Positions 10,273 to 21,253 of a DNA stretch of 64,000 nt are shown in pieces. The DNA is from Homarus americanus (taxonomy: Eukaryota; Arthropoda; Malacostraca; Decapoda; Nephropidae). The notes beneath the pieces are model-generated. The model did not search any database. It was not told the DNA's origin and worked only from the letters and a program-made list of their open reading frames with translations. Both the position numbers and the translations under genes were made by a program. Each line of letters begins with the position of its first letter. Within the stretch, counting starts at the first letter, position 1. The stretch lies in assembly GCF_018991925.1 (NCBI RefSeq), contig NW_024737068.1, forward strand, positions 6,437,501 through 6,501,500. Direction: 5' to 3'.

Positions 10273-12046
10273 ACGGACATCCAGCACGAGAGCAAACGTC
10301 TTCATGAACAAAAGTGGGCCGCCTTGGTGTGCGAGGCAGCAAACAATTACCGCGATTCTGCTGCCTTCTGGAAAGGGCTCAAGCGACTGATGGGTTCCAC
10401 CTCCAGCACGGTTCCTTACCTGCTCGACCAAAACAACGTGAAAATATTCGCGGAGGAAAACCAAGAACAATTTGAACGGCGATATTTACGGAAGATCTTT
10501 ACCATTAGTGAACAGGAGAACGAGGGCTTCGACAGGGAGTTTGAAGAGGACATTTTAGGTCAGTTGCAGGACCATCAGCACCTGCTCCAGCCGCTCCCAC
10601 TGACTGACTTCACTAGACTGGTGGACGAAAGCTACCTAACGGAGCGCGTAGTTCCTGCAGATGTGTCAGCCGTCATAAAAGGGTTTAAAAACAAATCACC
10701 TGGGCAAAGCCATATTAACAAGAAGATCCTGGCCCAACTCCCAGACAACATGATAGAGAGGTTTGCTCATATATGCAATGCCTGCCTCTCCTCTGGATAT
10801 TTCCCTAAGATGTTCAAAATCGCCGTTATCCGCTTCATACCAAAAGCAGGGAAGCCTCCAAACAAAGTCGAAAACTTTCGACCAATATCGCTGCTAGAGG
10901 CACCTGCCAAAATCCTCGAAAAAATGTTAAACAAGCGGTTGCGGATGTATCTAGAGGACGAAGATGTGCATAATCCCCGCCAGTACCGAGGCACATCCAC
11001 CGCCATAGCCCAGGCCTACGAGCAGATCGCCAACGCCATGACTGGCTGAGGGACGTCAGCAAGGCGTTTGACAAAGTTTGGCACGAAGGGCTGCAGTATA
11101 AGATCATACAACTGGGGCTACCCGAAAATCTGACGCGCCTGCTGTGTAACTTCATTACGGACCGCAGAGCCAAAATCACGATGCGACAACATTGTGGAGA
11201 AGAATTCTCACTATCGAGCGGCGTGCCTCGGGGCTCTTGTCTCTCACCAACCCTTTACACACTCTATACGGCTGATCTGCCATCCTCAATCGTCGGCAGC
11301 GAGTACGTCATGTAAGCCGACGATGTAACACAGATCGTCACCTGCCCAGGAAAGTCAACGGCAAGGATGGCGCGACTCATTGCTCGGGCAGTAGAGGATA
11401 TCTCGGAGTATGAAAATAAATGGAAAATAAAAACAAACAAAACGAAATTCGAGGTCATACCCAAAGCCAAATTAAAGTCGGCGCCATTGATGATCGACGA
11501 CGAAGAGATTGAATACTCTAAACAAGGCAGGTTGCTCGGCCTCATCATCCCTTGGACGGACATCATTTCCCACGTGAAGGACAGACTAAAGAAAACCAAA
11601 GTCGCAGCAGCCAAATTAAACGTTTTAAAATGATTCCTGAGAAGATACAAGTCCACCTGTACAAGGCGCTGGTGAGGCCTGTGTTGGAGTACCCACATAT
11701 ACCACTCGTCACACTCGAGAAAACCAGATTATAACAACTACAGAGCTTCCAAAACAAGTGTCTGAGGTCAGCCAGTGGCCAAGCGCCACCCTACCAGGAG
11801 ACAGTGGAAACCATACACCTGAGAAATAAAACAGGCCCTCAGCGTCAGGTGCCATCGTCTAGGGAAGAAGGTTTACAACAAGCTCCCGGACGACCCTCAC
11901 AGCCCAGACCACCTACGCAGGGAAGACATCAACGGAGGGCGACCCCACGCCTGGTGGCCAAGGATGTCTGCCCGAACTACAACAACCCAACCCGCGATCC
12001 ATCTATGTCCGCCACAGTGATCCACCTTAGATTAAAACTTAGATGA
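10273..12046 (+). pseudogene. Jockey-like reverse transcriptase (ORF2) pseudogene
   Basis: Non-LTR reverse transcriptase, degraded by stops and frameshifts. In order: a pre-RT segment (FWKGLKRLMGS near 10,366); the RT palm entry with FKNKSPGQ (10,682), FIPKAGKPP and FRPISLLEAP (10,880); a frameshift at about 11,045; motif A as DVSKAFDKVWHEGL (11,054-11,095), including the catalytic Asp; motif B as SSGVPRGSCLSPTLY (11,214-11,260); motif C with the aromatic residue before ADD replaced by a stop at 11,312; and a C-terminal segment with YKALVRPVLEYPH (11,657-11,696) and SFQNKCLRSAS. The order and spacing fit Jockey-clade elements, though the I clade cannot be excluded. The copy cannot encode a working enzyme. 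Confidence 0.8.
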
Positions 12047-12391
12047 TATAAGTTCACATTTAATAAGTCACAATCTAGTGAGTTCATAAGGTAATACAGT
12101 ATAAGATTTTAATAAACATGTAATTGTAAAATCAAACAAGTCACTGTCTACCAAAGTAACCATTGTGCAACTTCATCCTAAATCCTAGGTTAGCTTATTA
12201 AGCCAACAAACTCTGTAATATATAAAACAAGGGGTGTCGGTCCACTCTGTTTAACTCATTAGACTTCTTTTCCAACCTTTCCCCCCACGACTATGTGTCG
12301 TGACTTCTGTATCCTTCATGTCTGGCTGTGTTTTGAGCCCCAGCATGCCTTCCATCCTTTCCCCACCTTCACCTTAAGAAAAGAAAAAAAA
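10273..12391 (+). mobile_element. Jockey-like LINE, 5'-truncated, nested in RTE copy 1
   Basis: A plus-strand insertion of about 2.1 kb. The left edge enters directly into ORF2 just before the reverse transcriptase domain, so the 5' half is missing. The right edge is an A-rich tail (12376-12391). The flanks are GGTCGTCTC-type sequence: ATGGTCGTCTC at 10262-10272 and GTAATCGTCTC at 12392-12402, matching at 8 of 11 positions and interpreted as an aged target-site duplication. The interrupted RTE sequence is recovered in order by removing this segment. Poly-A tail, 5' truncation and target duplication are the hallmarks of target-primed reverse transcription. Confidence 0.85.
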
Positions 12392-12660
12392 GTAATCGTC
12401 TCCCAGGTGAGAGGGTCGATTTGGCGCTTTTTCAGGTGTGTCTTAAGACTATCCTTATACCTTTTCAGTTGCCCGCCAGGGTTATGTTTAACATTCGTTT
12501 GGTGACTGTTGAGTAGCTACTTTGGCAGTCTACTGTCCTCCATGCGGGTAACATAGCCAGTCCAACGTAGTTGTTCATGGATAATGGTAGCCTCGATGCT
12601 ACTACAATTGGTGTCGGCGAGAAAACTGGCATTTGTTCTCGTGTCTTCCCAGCGAACTCG
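12392..12660 (-). mobile_element. RTE-type LINE copy 1, 5' portion after the nested insertion
   Basis: Continues RTE copy 1 beyond the Jockey-like insertion. It matches 22,076-22,325 of the second copy closely, including the region encoding SLRSILRVRWEDR-like sequence at its right edge. Homology stops at GCGAACTCG (about 12,660), the 5' truncation point of this copy. Together with 9958-10,272 only about 580 bp of the LINE remain. Confidence 0.85.
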
Positions 12661-13306
12661 TAAATGTACCTCACCACTTCACCAGCCATCCAACCCCCTT
12701 ACTCACCCCTCCAACTCCCCTCCCCCACCCTCCAACCTCCTAGCCACCCACTTCCCTCACCACCCACCCCACCCCCGTCAACACCTACCACTGGTTCATG
12801 TTATCTGCTCGTCGTCCACTTTCCTCGTATATGTATTTACGTCTACCCTAAAAGAGCCTAGACCAACCTGAAGGAGCCATGACTTACCTGAAGAAGAGAA
12901 GAACTAGTCAATACAGGTGATAACAAGTGCCAACATACCTGTGAAGGAAAAAACACAGCCATTACACACAACCCAACATAAAATTACTCAACTCGTTCAG
13001 AATTTTTCCTCAACATTAAAACGAACTGAAAAAGAAATCTCAGTGGATAAGAAGAAGGTAAATATTTATCATTAGTGTATAATATAAAAAGTAAAAGAAT
13101 AATTAGTGGTAAAATGAGTGGATGGAGGATATTGATGATGGGGAATATGCATGGAGGAAGGTAAAATGAAGAGTGGCTACATGGAGGAGTAAGAGAAGAG
13201 TTAGGTGGAGAGATAATTGGAAGAGGAGGATAAGAGCTACGTGGAGATGAAAGAGGAGAAGAAGGGGGAGTAGGAACAAGAAGAACAAGTAACGCAGTAG
13301 AGACAA

Positions 13307-13307
<1 letters not shown>
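12661..13307. other. C-rich then unique DNA
   Basis: 12,690-12,785 is rich in CCACCC and CTCCC words. After that the sequence is purine-rich with GGAGGA words to 13,280. No gene seen. Confidence 0.5.
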
Positions 13308-13349
<42 letters not shown>

Positions 13350-13352
13350 ACA
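13308..13352. repeat. (CA)n microsatellite
   Basis: About 45 bp of CA with one CT interruption. Confidence 0.95.
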
Positions 13353-14235
13353 TAAACCTAAGTCATCTCCCTCCTCCACTAACCATAGCCCATACCAGGT
13401 CGCTCAGGCAGTCAACACCCACCACGACGTGTTAACTTGGACAATATAAATGCCTGGCCAAGTTTACTTATTGCTGTTGTTGGTCCAGTAATATGGCAAG
13501 TCTTCTCGCTCCCTCCATAGTTGTAATAGAACCCGTGCTGTGAGAGATAGCGAGAGATAGTGAGGGAAGTTTGACATGCTGTGAGAGATAGTAAGGAATG
13601 TTGTGAGAGTGATAGTGGGGGAAGTTTGACATTTTGTGAGAGTTGTGACCGAGAGTTGTGACCGAGAGATGTGACCGAGAGATAATCAAAGATAATGAAA
13701 AAGACCTTCCATGTAGTGAGAGACTTAATACATTGTCATTAAGACATGGTGAGATATAAGTGAGAGACACTTTACATGTAGTGACCCAGAGAGATAGTGG
13801 GAATCACTGAGTGGTGAGACAAATCTTGGAAATTTACTTTTTGAGATATTTAGAGACCGAGAGACAGTGAGAGACTTTTTTTTTAGGCTTTGACGCAGAG
13901 ATAATGAAAGGTGGTGTAAGATATCTGGTTTTCGAGATATTTTGATGACGAAAAAAGTAACAGACTGAACAGGTGGTGAGAGACATCCGGGAAATTAGAG
14001 ATGTGAGAAATTTAGAGATACTGAGAGATAAAGAGAGAGCTTAGAATGAGACACAACAAGAATTAAAGAATTTCAAATATCTTTAGAGACTGTGAGACGC
14101 GCTTGGAGCTGGTGATAAATAGCTAGAGATAGAGAGACGTAAATAAACAATGGGAGACTTGAGACTGTAAGAGATAGCTTGAAACAGGGTGGCATTTCGC
14201 GTTATTGAAAGACTTGGATATGTTGTGAGAGTCAT

Positions 14236-14238
<3 letters not shown>
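13353..14238. repeat. Degenerate GTGAGAGATAGTG-type repeat region
   Basis: From about 13,540 onward words such as GTGAGAGATAG, GAGACTT and GACCGAGAG recur with irregular spacing, including three tandem TGTGACCGAGAG units at 13,645-13,681. This is a decayed purine-rich minisatellite. No gene seen. Confidence 0.6.

Positions 14239-14306
<68 letters not shown>
14239..14306. repeat. (GA)n microsatellite, 68 bp
   Basis: Pure GA run at the end of the degenerate GA-rich region. Confidence 0.97.
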
Positions 14307-14309
<3 letters not shown>

Positions 14310-14741
14310 AACGTTAGAGACTGTTACATTTAGAGATCGAGATTTTGGAGTCTATCAGTCATTCAGGAGAGGAAGAATATGTAGAGACTCTGTTTTGTTT
14401 TTGTAGTCTAATTCAGATTCATAGAAAATTTTATGTTTTTTTTCTTCTGGGAAATGGAGTTATAACAAATGCATTAAGTTCGCTGAAGCTGTGGCACAAA
14501 AACGAATTCTCAGATCTTATCCTACAAAGACACAAAGATGGATTCTCAAAACTCCATCTGTTAAGCTTTTCAATTAACTGGAGTAATTGGTTTGATGATA
14601 ACACAAATTGAATCGAAATATCACTAAGACTTTAGAGAAACTAGAGTCATCCTCTTATCTCCAGGAAAAGCAAAAATAAACGGGAATCTGTGAGAATCCC
14701 GATTTAGAGCTACAAAAATGTCAATTCCATCTTCCTCAGCG

Positions 14742-14742
<1 letters not shown>
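14307..14742. other. Unique DNA, no gene seen
   Basis: An 88-codon open frame at 14,345-14,611 has no recognisable domain, no splice context and no codon bias that I can judge, so I do not call it a gene. Confidence 0.45.

Positions 14743-14797
<55 letters not shown>
14743..14797. repeat. (CA)n microsatellite abutting composite retroposon copy 1
   Basis: 55 bp of CA directly before the retroposon's 5' edge. A further (AC)5 follows its (ATT)n tail at 15,708, so the element appears to sit inside a CA tract. Confidence 0.96.
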
Positions 14798-14800
<3 letters not shown>

Positions 14801-15707
14801 TCCTTGACCACCGAAGGGTCAAGACGTACCTGGCGCTCCTCTCGGAGCAGCCAGGTCAACTGCTATGTTGGCCCATACCAACTCCCTCCCCTGAACCCTC
14901 CTCCCCACCGGAATATCAACAAGTTCACGCCAGAAGTTACTATTTCATTTAGGAAAGAAATGGAACCAGTGTTAAACAGAGGTGAACAGTGGTGAACAGT
15001 GCTTAAGTCAGTGAGAACAACTCAACAGTAACAGTGGTACCCAAGTTGACCTTTCACACAGTGAGGTCCCAGGTACCCAGTGATAACGGCCCGTGAGACC
15101 CAACTACCAGCGATGTGTTAATCCGTCTACGATAGGAAGGCCTGGAACCACACCTCACTCATATAACACCATCTGTGAGGGAATTACTACACCACGTGAG
15201 GCCCCTCATAACACCATATGTGAAGGAGTTACTACACCACGTGAGGCCCCTCATAACACCATCTGTGAGGGAATTACTACACCACGTGAGGCCCCTCATA
15301 ACACCATCTGTGAGGGAATTACTACACCACGTGAGGCCCCTCATAACACCATCTGTGAGGGAATTACTACACCACGTGAGGCCCCTCATAACACCATCTG
15401 TGAGGGATTACTTGACATAACACCATCGTGAGGCCCCATCATAACACCATCTGTGAGGGAACTACTACACCACGTGAGGTCCCTCCTAACACCATCTGGG
15501 AGGGAGTTACTACACTACGTTTTTGCTGTTCAACACCTACATTAATCTGTATGTTCACTGTATGTTCCTTTACCTTTCTCTAATGAAGGCTTTTGTTAAA
15601 CCACCAATGTATGTAATAAGTCATTTATGCCCAATGTATATTTTCAGCCTTCGGGCTGCAGAACTTTTTCAATAAACCGTTAATTATTATTATTATTATT
15701 ATTATTA
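14798..15707 (+). mobile_element. Composite VNTR retroposon, copy 1
   Basis: One of three related elements. Parts in order: a 5' block starting near GACCACCGAAGGGTCAAG; a middle block with GAACAGTGGTGAACAGTG and CCCAGGTACCC; a VNTR of 45-bp units; a 3' block with AAGGCTTTTGTTAAACCACC; a CAGCC-TTCG-GGCTG hairpin at 15,645-15,658; AATAAACCGTTA; and an (ATT)n tail. It has no reverse transcriptase, so it is either a non-autonomous retroposon or the 3' region of an unseen LINE. The LINE end at 25.4-25.65 kb shares the terminal block. The long open frames through the VNTR are an artefact of a unit length divisible by three. Confidence 0.75.
15159..15520 (+). repeat. 45-bp VNTR inside composite copy 1
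   Basis: About nine units of ACCATCTGTGAGGGAATTAC followed by a half containing CACGTGAGGCCCCTCATAAC. One unit near 15,421 is shortened. The last unit has the diagnostic change CTGGGAGGGAGTT, also seen in the last unit of copy 3. Confidence 0.95.
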
Positions 15708-15797
15708 CACACACACACAGTTATATATGAATGAACTCGTAAAGGAGTCTCAAAATTCTAATGTTTGCAAACAATATATAATCAGCTTCTCTTACGA

Positions 15798-15843
<46 letters not shown>

Positions 15844-16129
15844 CAAACAGACAGATAACAGAAACAGAGATTCCATATAACCTAAAGACAAGACTCAAGA
15901 CTAAAACCATTAGTCATAGCACTAAACAGGAAGAAGAAGAGAAGTAAGGGGTAGAAGAGAAAGAGGAAGAAGGAAAAGAAGGATAAAAGGAGAAGAAAGA
16001 AGTGAGAGGAGTGAGAGGGCAATAGAGGAGGGAGGCAGTATCGCTACGCTCTTACCACACGACAACACACTCAATATAAGCCTTAAGTCACCCTGGCACA
16101 AGGCCGATATTTACACTTACTGGTAAAGT

Positions 16130-16130
<1 letters not shown>
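15708..16130. other. GA-rich spacer
   Basis: Contains (GA)n at 15,803-15,838 and a purine-rich stretch to 16,040. No gene seen. Confidence 0.6.

Positions 16131-16188
<58 letters not shown>
16131..16188. repeat. (CT)n microsatellite, 58 bp
   Basis: Pure CT run. Confidence 0.97.
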
Positions 16189-16189
<1 letters not shown>

Positions 16190-17889
16190 AGAAACAAGGT
16201 AGACAAACACAAAAATAGATGAATGGAGAGAAAGAGAGTGAGAAAACAGTTTAAGAAAGGTGGTGACAGAAGGAGAACGAGGAAGCTTGGGAGAGAGAGA
16301 GAGGGGGAGAGAAACTAGCAGACAGTTATAAAAGGAGAAAGAGATACATGAGACAGAGAGCGAGGAAAATAGTCATGCAGAGAGAGAGAAACTAATAAAA
16401 GCAAGGCTGGTAGATATAGATAGGCAAAGAAAGAAAGAAAGAAAGAAAGAAGGAACGAGTGAGTGAGTGAGAAAGAGAGTATGTAACTTTCTGCCCCTTG
16501 ACCAACCACTTCCACCCATCCGTTTTTTCCAATACCAAATAATATTTTTTGGCCAAATAAAAGACAAAAAAAATGATATATCTCACAACTGAGCTGAAGT
16601 GTTATTTTTTCTATTCTATTTCTCTTTCTCTCGTACCAATTGTTCAAGGGATTGCTTTTTATTCTGGCAACTATTTTTCAAGGAATTCTTTTTTTTGGGG
16701 GGTACTATTTGTTCATGGAATTTTTTAATGAGACTAGTCTTTCGAAGATTAGTTTTTGTTCTGGCACCATATGTTCAGATATTTTCTTTTGGTTCTGGTA
16801 CTAAATGTTCAAATGCCACTGTTGGTGGTGGTAGTATTGATGGTATTAGATTTTAATTCTAGCTATACAATGTGATGGTACAAGTGTTCACGTGCTTAGG
16901 ACATGGAGTTGTTCACGTGGTGGTACAATTGGCCACATTACTACACACAGCACCAATATATATCACCACTATCACCACATCATAACATCTTATACACAAT
17001 ATTGTACACAGAAACACAATAACATTACCTGCAGATCAGGTAAGAGTTACACACAAAAAAAAGTAAGAAAAAAGGTGATTTACCCCTGAAGTAAAAAAAA
17101 TCGAGGTAAAGTGATAGAATCTATAAGGAGAAAGGGAATTGACTGTCTATCTTTCAACCATAGGTAATCTATCACATGGGTAGCTACTATCCACTGTCTA
17201 GCCACGGTGATGTTTCTTATATCACACCAGGTTACAGGGGCATTTAAGAGATCACCATTGTATACTTATGATATTTCATCTTATAGAACCTAGACCAATC
17301 AGAAGTCATTTATAACCCCGGACTAAAACTGTGTGGAACTCCCTAACATACAGTATTTATCCTGTATCATATCACATTCAACACTATGAGGAAATCCCTT
17401 ACGCCACACACTCATTTTTCCTATATTAACACCAACACTATGCGGAACTCGCTATATACAACACTGTTTTTGTTTTGTTTTTTCCTGTATCATAATTTTA
17501 TCACCTCCAGCAGATCGGATCATCCTGCCACAAGTAACTGAGGTGTTCGGTAAGGGCTCGACGCCTCACCGAATTGATTTGACAACGACATTGGTCTGAT
17601 CTCTACCTGAGCTTTTATTTGTAGCGAAAACAGCCCCACACGGAGCTTTTGTGGAGGAGAGGCGGGGTAACAGTTACTTATACATTTACTTAAACAAAAT
17701 AAAAAACAAAAACAAAAGAGAGTTACTGAGGCATAAACAGTTAATCAGAATGACGTAATGATTGTATGTCTGTCTTTCTATGGGACGGATGTAATAAAGC
17801 CTATCCCAGGTGAGACAGTAATTAATTGTCCATCCGTCTGTCTGTTTGTCTTTTGAGTTTTACTTTCTAGGAGTATTGTCCATCAACTT

Positions 17890-17892
<3 letters not shown>
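16189..17892. other. Unique DNA, no gene seen
   Basis: GA-rich at left (16,215-16,480, including a short GAAA run), then AT-rich sequence. Between 16,690 and 16,830 the phrase GGTACTATTTGTTCA recurs loosely about four times. No domain, splice pattern or RNA gene was recognised. Confidence 0.5.

Positions 17893-17945
<53 letters not shown>
17893..17945. repeat. (CT)n microsatellite
   Basis: Pure CT run of 53 bp. Confidence 0.97.
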
Positions 17946-17948
<3 letters not shown>

Positions 17949-18089
17949 ATGATTAGACAGATGGAATGGCAGACAGAGAGACACACACAGAAAGCCAAAA
18001 CAACAGATAAATTAACATTAAAGGGGAAAAAAATAGAGCACAAAGAGGATTGAAAGAACTAAGGGAGATGCATCAAGATAATAGAGATA

Positions 18090-18148
18090 TAGAGAGAGAG
18101 AGAGAGTGAAATAAAGAGAGAGAGAGAGAGACAGAGAGAGTGAAATAA

Positions 18149-18183
<35 letters not shown>

Positions 18184-18194
18184 GAGAGAGAGAG
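18090..18194. repeat. Interrupted (GA)n with duplicated GTGAAATAAA spacer
   Basis: GA runs are interrupted twice by GTGAAATAAAGAG, about 35 bp apart, indicating duplication of an interrupted microsatellite. A GACA/GGCGGACA patch follows at 18,298-18,335. Confidence 0.9.
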
Positions 18195-18375
18195 AAATAA
18201 ACACAGGACCTCCAGGAAACAGTCTCAAAGTCTAGCAGTTTAAAGTCAATCGGTTGAAGACTTTGGTAGTTTGTTGCAGAGAGACAAACAACCGGAAAGA
18301 CAGATAGACAGGCGGACAGACAGACGGACAGACATACGGATAAATTCTATATTCTAAAAGCTTTATTTCTGATCT

Positions 18376-18378
<3 letters not shown>

Positions 18379-18442
<64 letters not shown>

Positions 18443-18455
18443 TATATATATATAT
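18379..18455. repeat. (TA)n microsatellite, 77 bp
   Basis: TA run with one AAA interruption near 18,438. Confidence 0.97.
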
Positions 18456-18641
18456 TCTCTCTCTTTATCCCTTCTGATTCTCTTTTTAACTCTTCAATCT
18501 CCTCTCTATCTCGATCTCTATCTCTCTGTTTTCCTCATTTTGTCTTTGTCTTAACCTTCCTGTATCTCTTTCTCCCTCTCTCACTATATCTCTCTATCTC
18601 TTTGCGAAGCCTTTCCTCTATTTTTCATTGTATCTCTTATC

Positions 18642-18642
<1 letters not shown>

Positions 18643-18693
<51 letters not shown>
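18643..18693. repeat. (CT)n microsatellite
   Basis: Pure TC run of 51 bp within a pyrimidine-rich stretch that begins at 18,456. Confidence 0.97.
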
Positions 18694-18695
<2 letters not shown>

Positions 18696-18830
18696 GCCAC
18701 CAAGATCCATCGTGTTATTTACTCTTCATTAACAACAGCTTGACGGCCTCTGTTAAGTCAAGTCCCGTGATGATGAACAAGTGAGATAGTTTTAATTAAA
18801 CCAGGATAAATAGTGAATAAATAATTGGCA

Positions 18831-18834
<4 letters not shown>

Positions 18835-18879
<45 letters not shown>
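18835..18879. repeat. (CT)n microsatellite
   Basis: Pure TC run of 45 bp. Confidence 0.97.
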
Positions 18880-18880
<1 letters not shown>

Positions 18881-19006
18881 GATGTAAAGAAGAGGGTCTT
18901 TACAGTGTGCCAACAGTGTAAAATTCAGAGTAATTGTAATTTCAAAGTGCGAACAAATTATCAAGTGCATTGTTTAGTAGTCTCCTTCTATGTAGCTATT
19001 CTTTAC

Positions 19007-19008
<2 letters not shown>

Positions 19009-19070
<62 letters not shown>
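19009..19070. repeat. (AC)n microsatellite, 62 bp
   Basis: Pure AC run. Confidence 0.97.
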
Positions 19071-19073
<3 letters not shown>

Positions 19074-19156
19074 CTTGAAAATTTTAACTACGACACAAAG
19101 ATGAATTCACAAAGATTCCTTACGTAAATTTTTCTCTGGTTTGGAGATGCGACTCA

Positions 19157-19191
19157 CCTAACCTAACCTAACCTAACCTAACCTAACCTAT
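19157..19191 (-). repeat. Interstitial telomere-like (CCTAA)n
   Basis: Seven near-perfect CCTAA units. TTAGG is the ancestral arthropod telomere repeat, so this is a short interstitial telomere-like tract. It supports an arthropod source but does not indicate a chromosome end. Confidence 0.9.
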
Positions 19192-19380
19192 TACACGAAG
19201 ATGGCTGTTAGGAATACTAAGGATGGCAGATAATTTGCATTTAGACTCAACCTTAACCATAATTCTCTTTTGTGTCCCCAGTTACGAGACAAAAAACGAA
19301 CATCAAGCGAGTCTTTCAGAATATTAACCTAAAATAAGTCCGTATGTAAGTTGATGTTTTAAATTAACTTACAAGTTAGT

Positions 19381-19500
19381 ACAGTCGACGGTAAAGAATT
19401 ATCTGACAAGTTAACACAGTCGACGGTACAGAATTATCTGACAAGTTAACACAGTCGACAGTAAATAATTATCTTACAAGTTAACACAGACAGCGGTAAA
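19381..19500. repeat. 35-bp tandem repeat, 3.3 copies
   Basis: Units start ACAGTCGACGGTAAAGAATT and continue ATCTGACAAGTTAAC. The first two copies differ at one position; the third and the partial fourth have more changes. Confidence 0.92.
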
Positions 19501-19900
19501 AGAGACAGAAAAGACAGTCATACTACCAGGTTAATTTACAGGTTTAAAACAGTTGGGGTGATAGAACAGACAGTCTTTCTCTGTTTAACATACTATCATA
19601 ACAGTAAATTCGCTATAACAGTCTTCCTTTCAATTCAACTAACGATCTAACACAGCAGTAGGCAGAGACTAGGGCAGAGAGTTTTGTTCAAATTAACTTC
19701 CAACTTAACACAGCCTGAGCGCTAACACAAGTCAGTTTACCTGTGAACTGTAAACATTGACATCTGCTCCCCTCACCTAATAACTCTCCATTACCACTTA
19801 AATTACCCTCATTATGTTCATTTACGCTAATCACCTCGTTGGTTCTATCCTGTGTATTTATCTTTTTTTTTAATACTTTCATTAGTCTTTATCGGGACAA

Positions 19901-19942
<42 letters not shown>

Positions 19943-19998
19943 CAAGAAGTAAAACACATGCTTGATTTATTTACTTGCTCTCAATGTTTAGAGTAAGG

Positions 19999-20001
<3 letters not shown>
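19501..20001. other. Unique DNA with a (TG)n
   Basis: (TG)n at 19,904-19,940. The rest looks like further diverged relatives of the AAGTTAAC-type repeat to its left. No gene seen. Confidence 0.5.

Positions 20002-20066
<65 letters not shown>
20002..20066. repeat. (CT)n microsatellite, 65 bp
   Basis: Pure CT run. Confidence 0.97.
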
Positions 20067-20069
<3 letters not shown>

Positions 20070-20979
20070 CTTTTAATTATGTCTCTCCCTGTCTTTCATT
20101 CCCTTTAATCTTCTGTTCTCTAATACCCCGGGGTGCACACACACACACATATATACACACGTACACTAAAAAAATGAAAGAAAAAGGAAAGATAAAAAAC
20201 AATAGTCTAGCTTCTTTTTTCCTTCACATTCCTTCGTTTCAAACTTTTCAACGCAAAAAAAGTCACCTCATTCTCTTGATGAACATAGTGGTGCCGGAGC
20301 CGAGTACATTGAAAAAAAAGCAGGAATAAAAAAACTACAAAAGCTTATCATTTTTTCATCCTCAGTTACCCTGGTTTTATAATGCGAGCTTTTGTTAGTT
20401 TTTTTTTAAAGGATTTTCTTGGTCTGTGTTTTAAAGGCTTTTTTTTATCATGGTGTTTAAGGGCTTTTGTTGTTCTTGTTTTATAAGGTTTTTGTTATAA
20501 TAAAAGTATAAAAGTTGAGATTATGTTTACACAATGTTTATATGGGGTTTTATGCTTCAGTAGCTACCTGTTGAAACCATCACCTTCACTCCCCCCTCCC
20601 CCCCGTAGCTTTCACCCCCAAAACTTTCCTTCCTTACCCTTCTTTACTTTCTCTTCCCACTGACACACACTCCCATCAACACCCCAAAAATCCTTCCTTA
20701 CTTTTCCTCCTTTACTTTCTCTTCCCACTGACACATACTTTCATCAACACCCCATCACTTTCTTATCATACACTCTCTCCTTCGCTCCCATCATCCCTCA
20801 CTCTCTAGAAAAACCTTGCCAACTTTCACCAAAACAAAAGCTTAACCCTACCGAGAATTAATAAAACCATCACCATCGCCCGAGCGTCATAAATAACGGG
20901 GCCTTGAATCCATTATCCCGAAGGAACTGTCGGTATTGTGATAATTAATCTACGAGCTAAGACTCTCTCCTTCGTGAGG

Positions 20980-20981
<2 letters not shown>
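20067..20981. other. Unique DNA with a 63-bp tandem duplication
   Basis: Two adjacent copies of a C/T-rich segment lie at about 20,626-20,752, each containing TTTACTTTCTCTTCCCACTG and CATCAACACCCC. A T-rich stretch with CTTTTTTT and GGTTTTTG words is at 20,380-20,500. No gene seen. Confidence 0.6.

Positions 20982-21035
<54 letters not shown>
20982..21035. repeat. (GA)n flanked by a direct repeat
   Basis: The GA run separates two copies of GTCGGTATTGTGATAATTAA (about 20,929 and 21,042), each continuing TCTA. The segment between copies is about 113 bp, so this looks like a small tandem duplication in which one copy's tail became a microsatellite. Confidence 0.85.
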
Positions 21036-21041
<6 letters not shown>

Positions 21042-21212
21042 ATGGTCGGTATTGTGATAATTAATCTAGAGACGCTAAAACTATCTTCATCCTGTATCAG
21101 GGAGGGAGGGAGGGCGAGGGGGAACGAGAGTAAGAAGGAGAATGAAAGGGACGGTGAGAGAGGGAACAGGAAGGTGAGAAAGAGGGAGAGAGAAAAAAGT
21201 CATTGTTCGTTG

Positions 21213-21253
<41 letters not shown>

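Noticed and set aside
15093..15431. Repetitive protein of 15-residue units, also at 47,163-47,660, on both strands
   Set aside because: The 45-bp VNTR period is divisible by three and lacks stops, so open frames arise automatically. The frame is not conserved in copy 2.
19157..19191. Chromosome end indicated by (CCTAA)n
   Set aside because: Only seven units, flanked on both sides by ordinary DNA, so interstitial.
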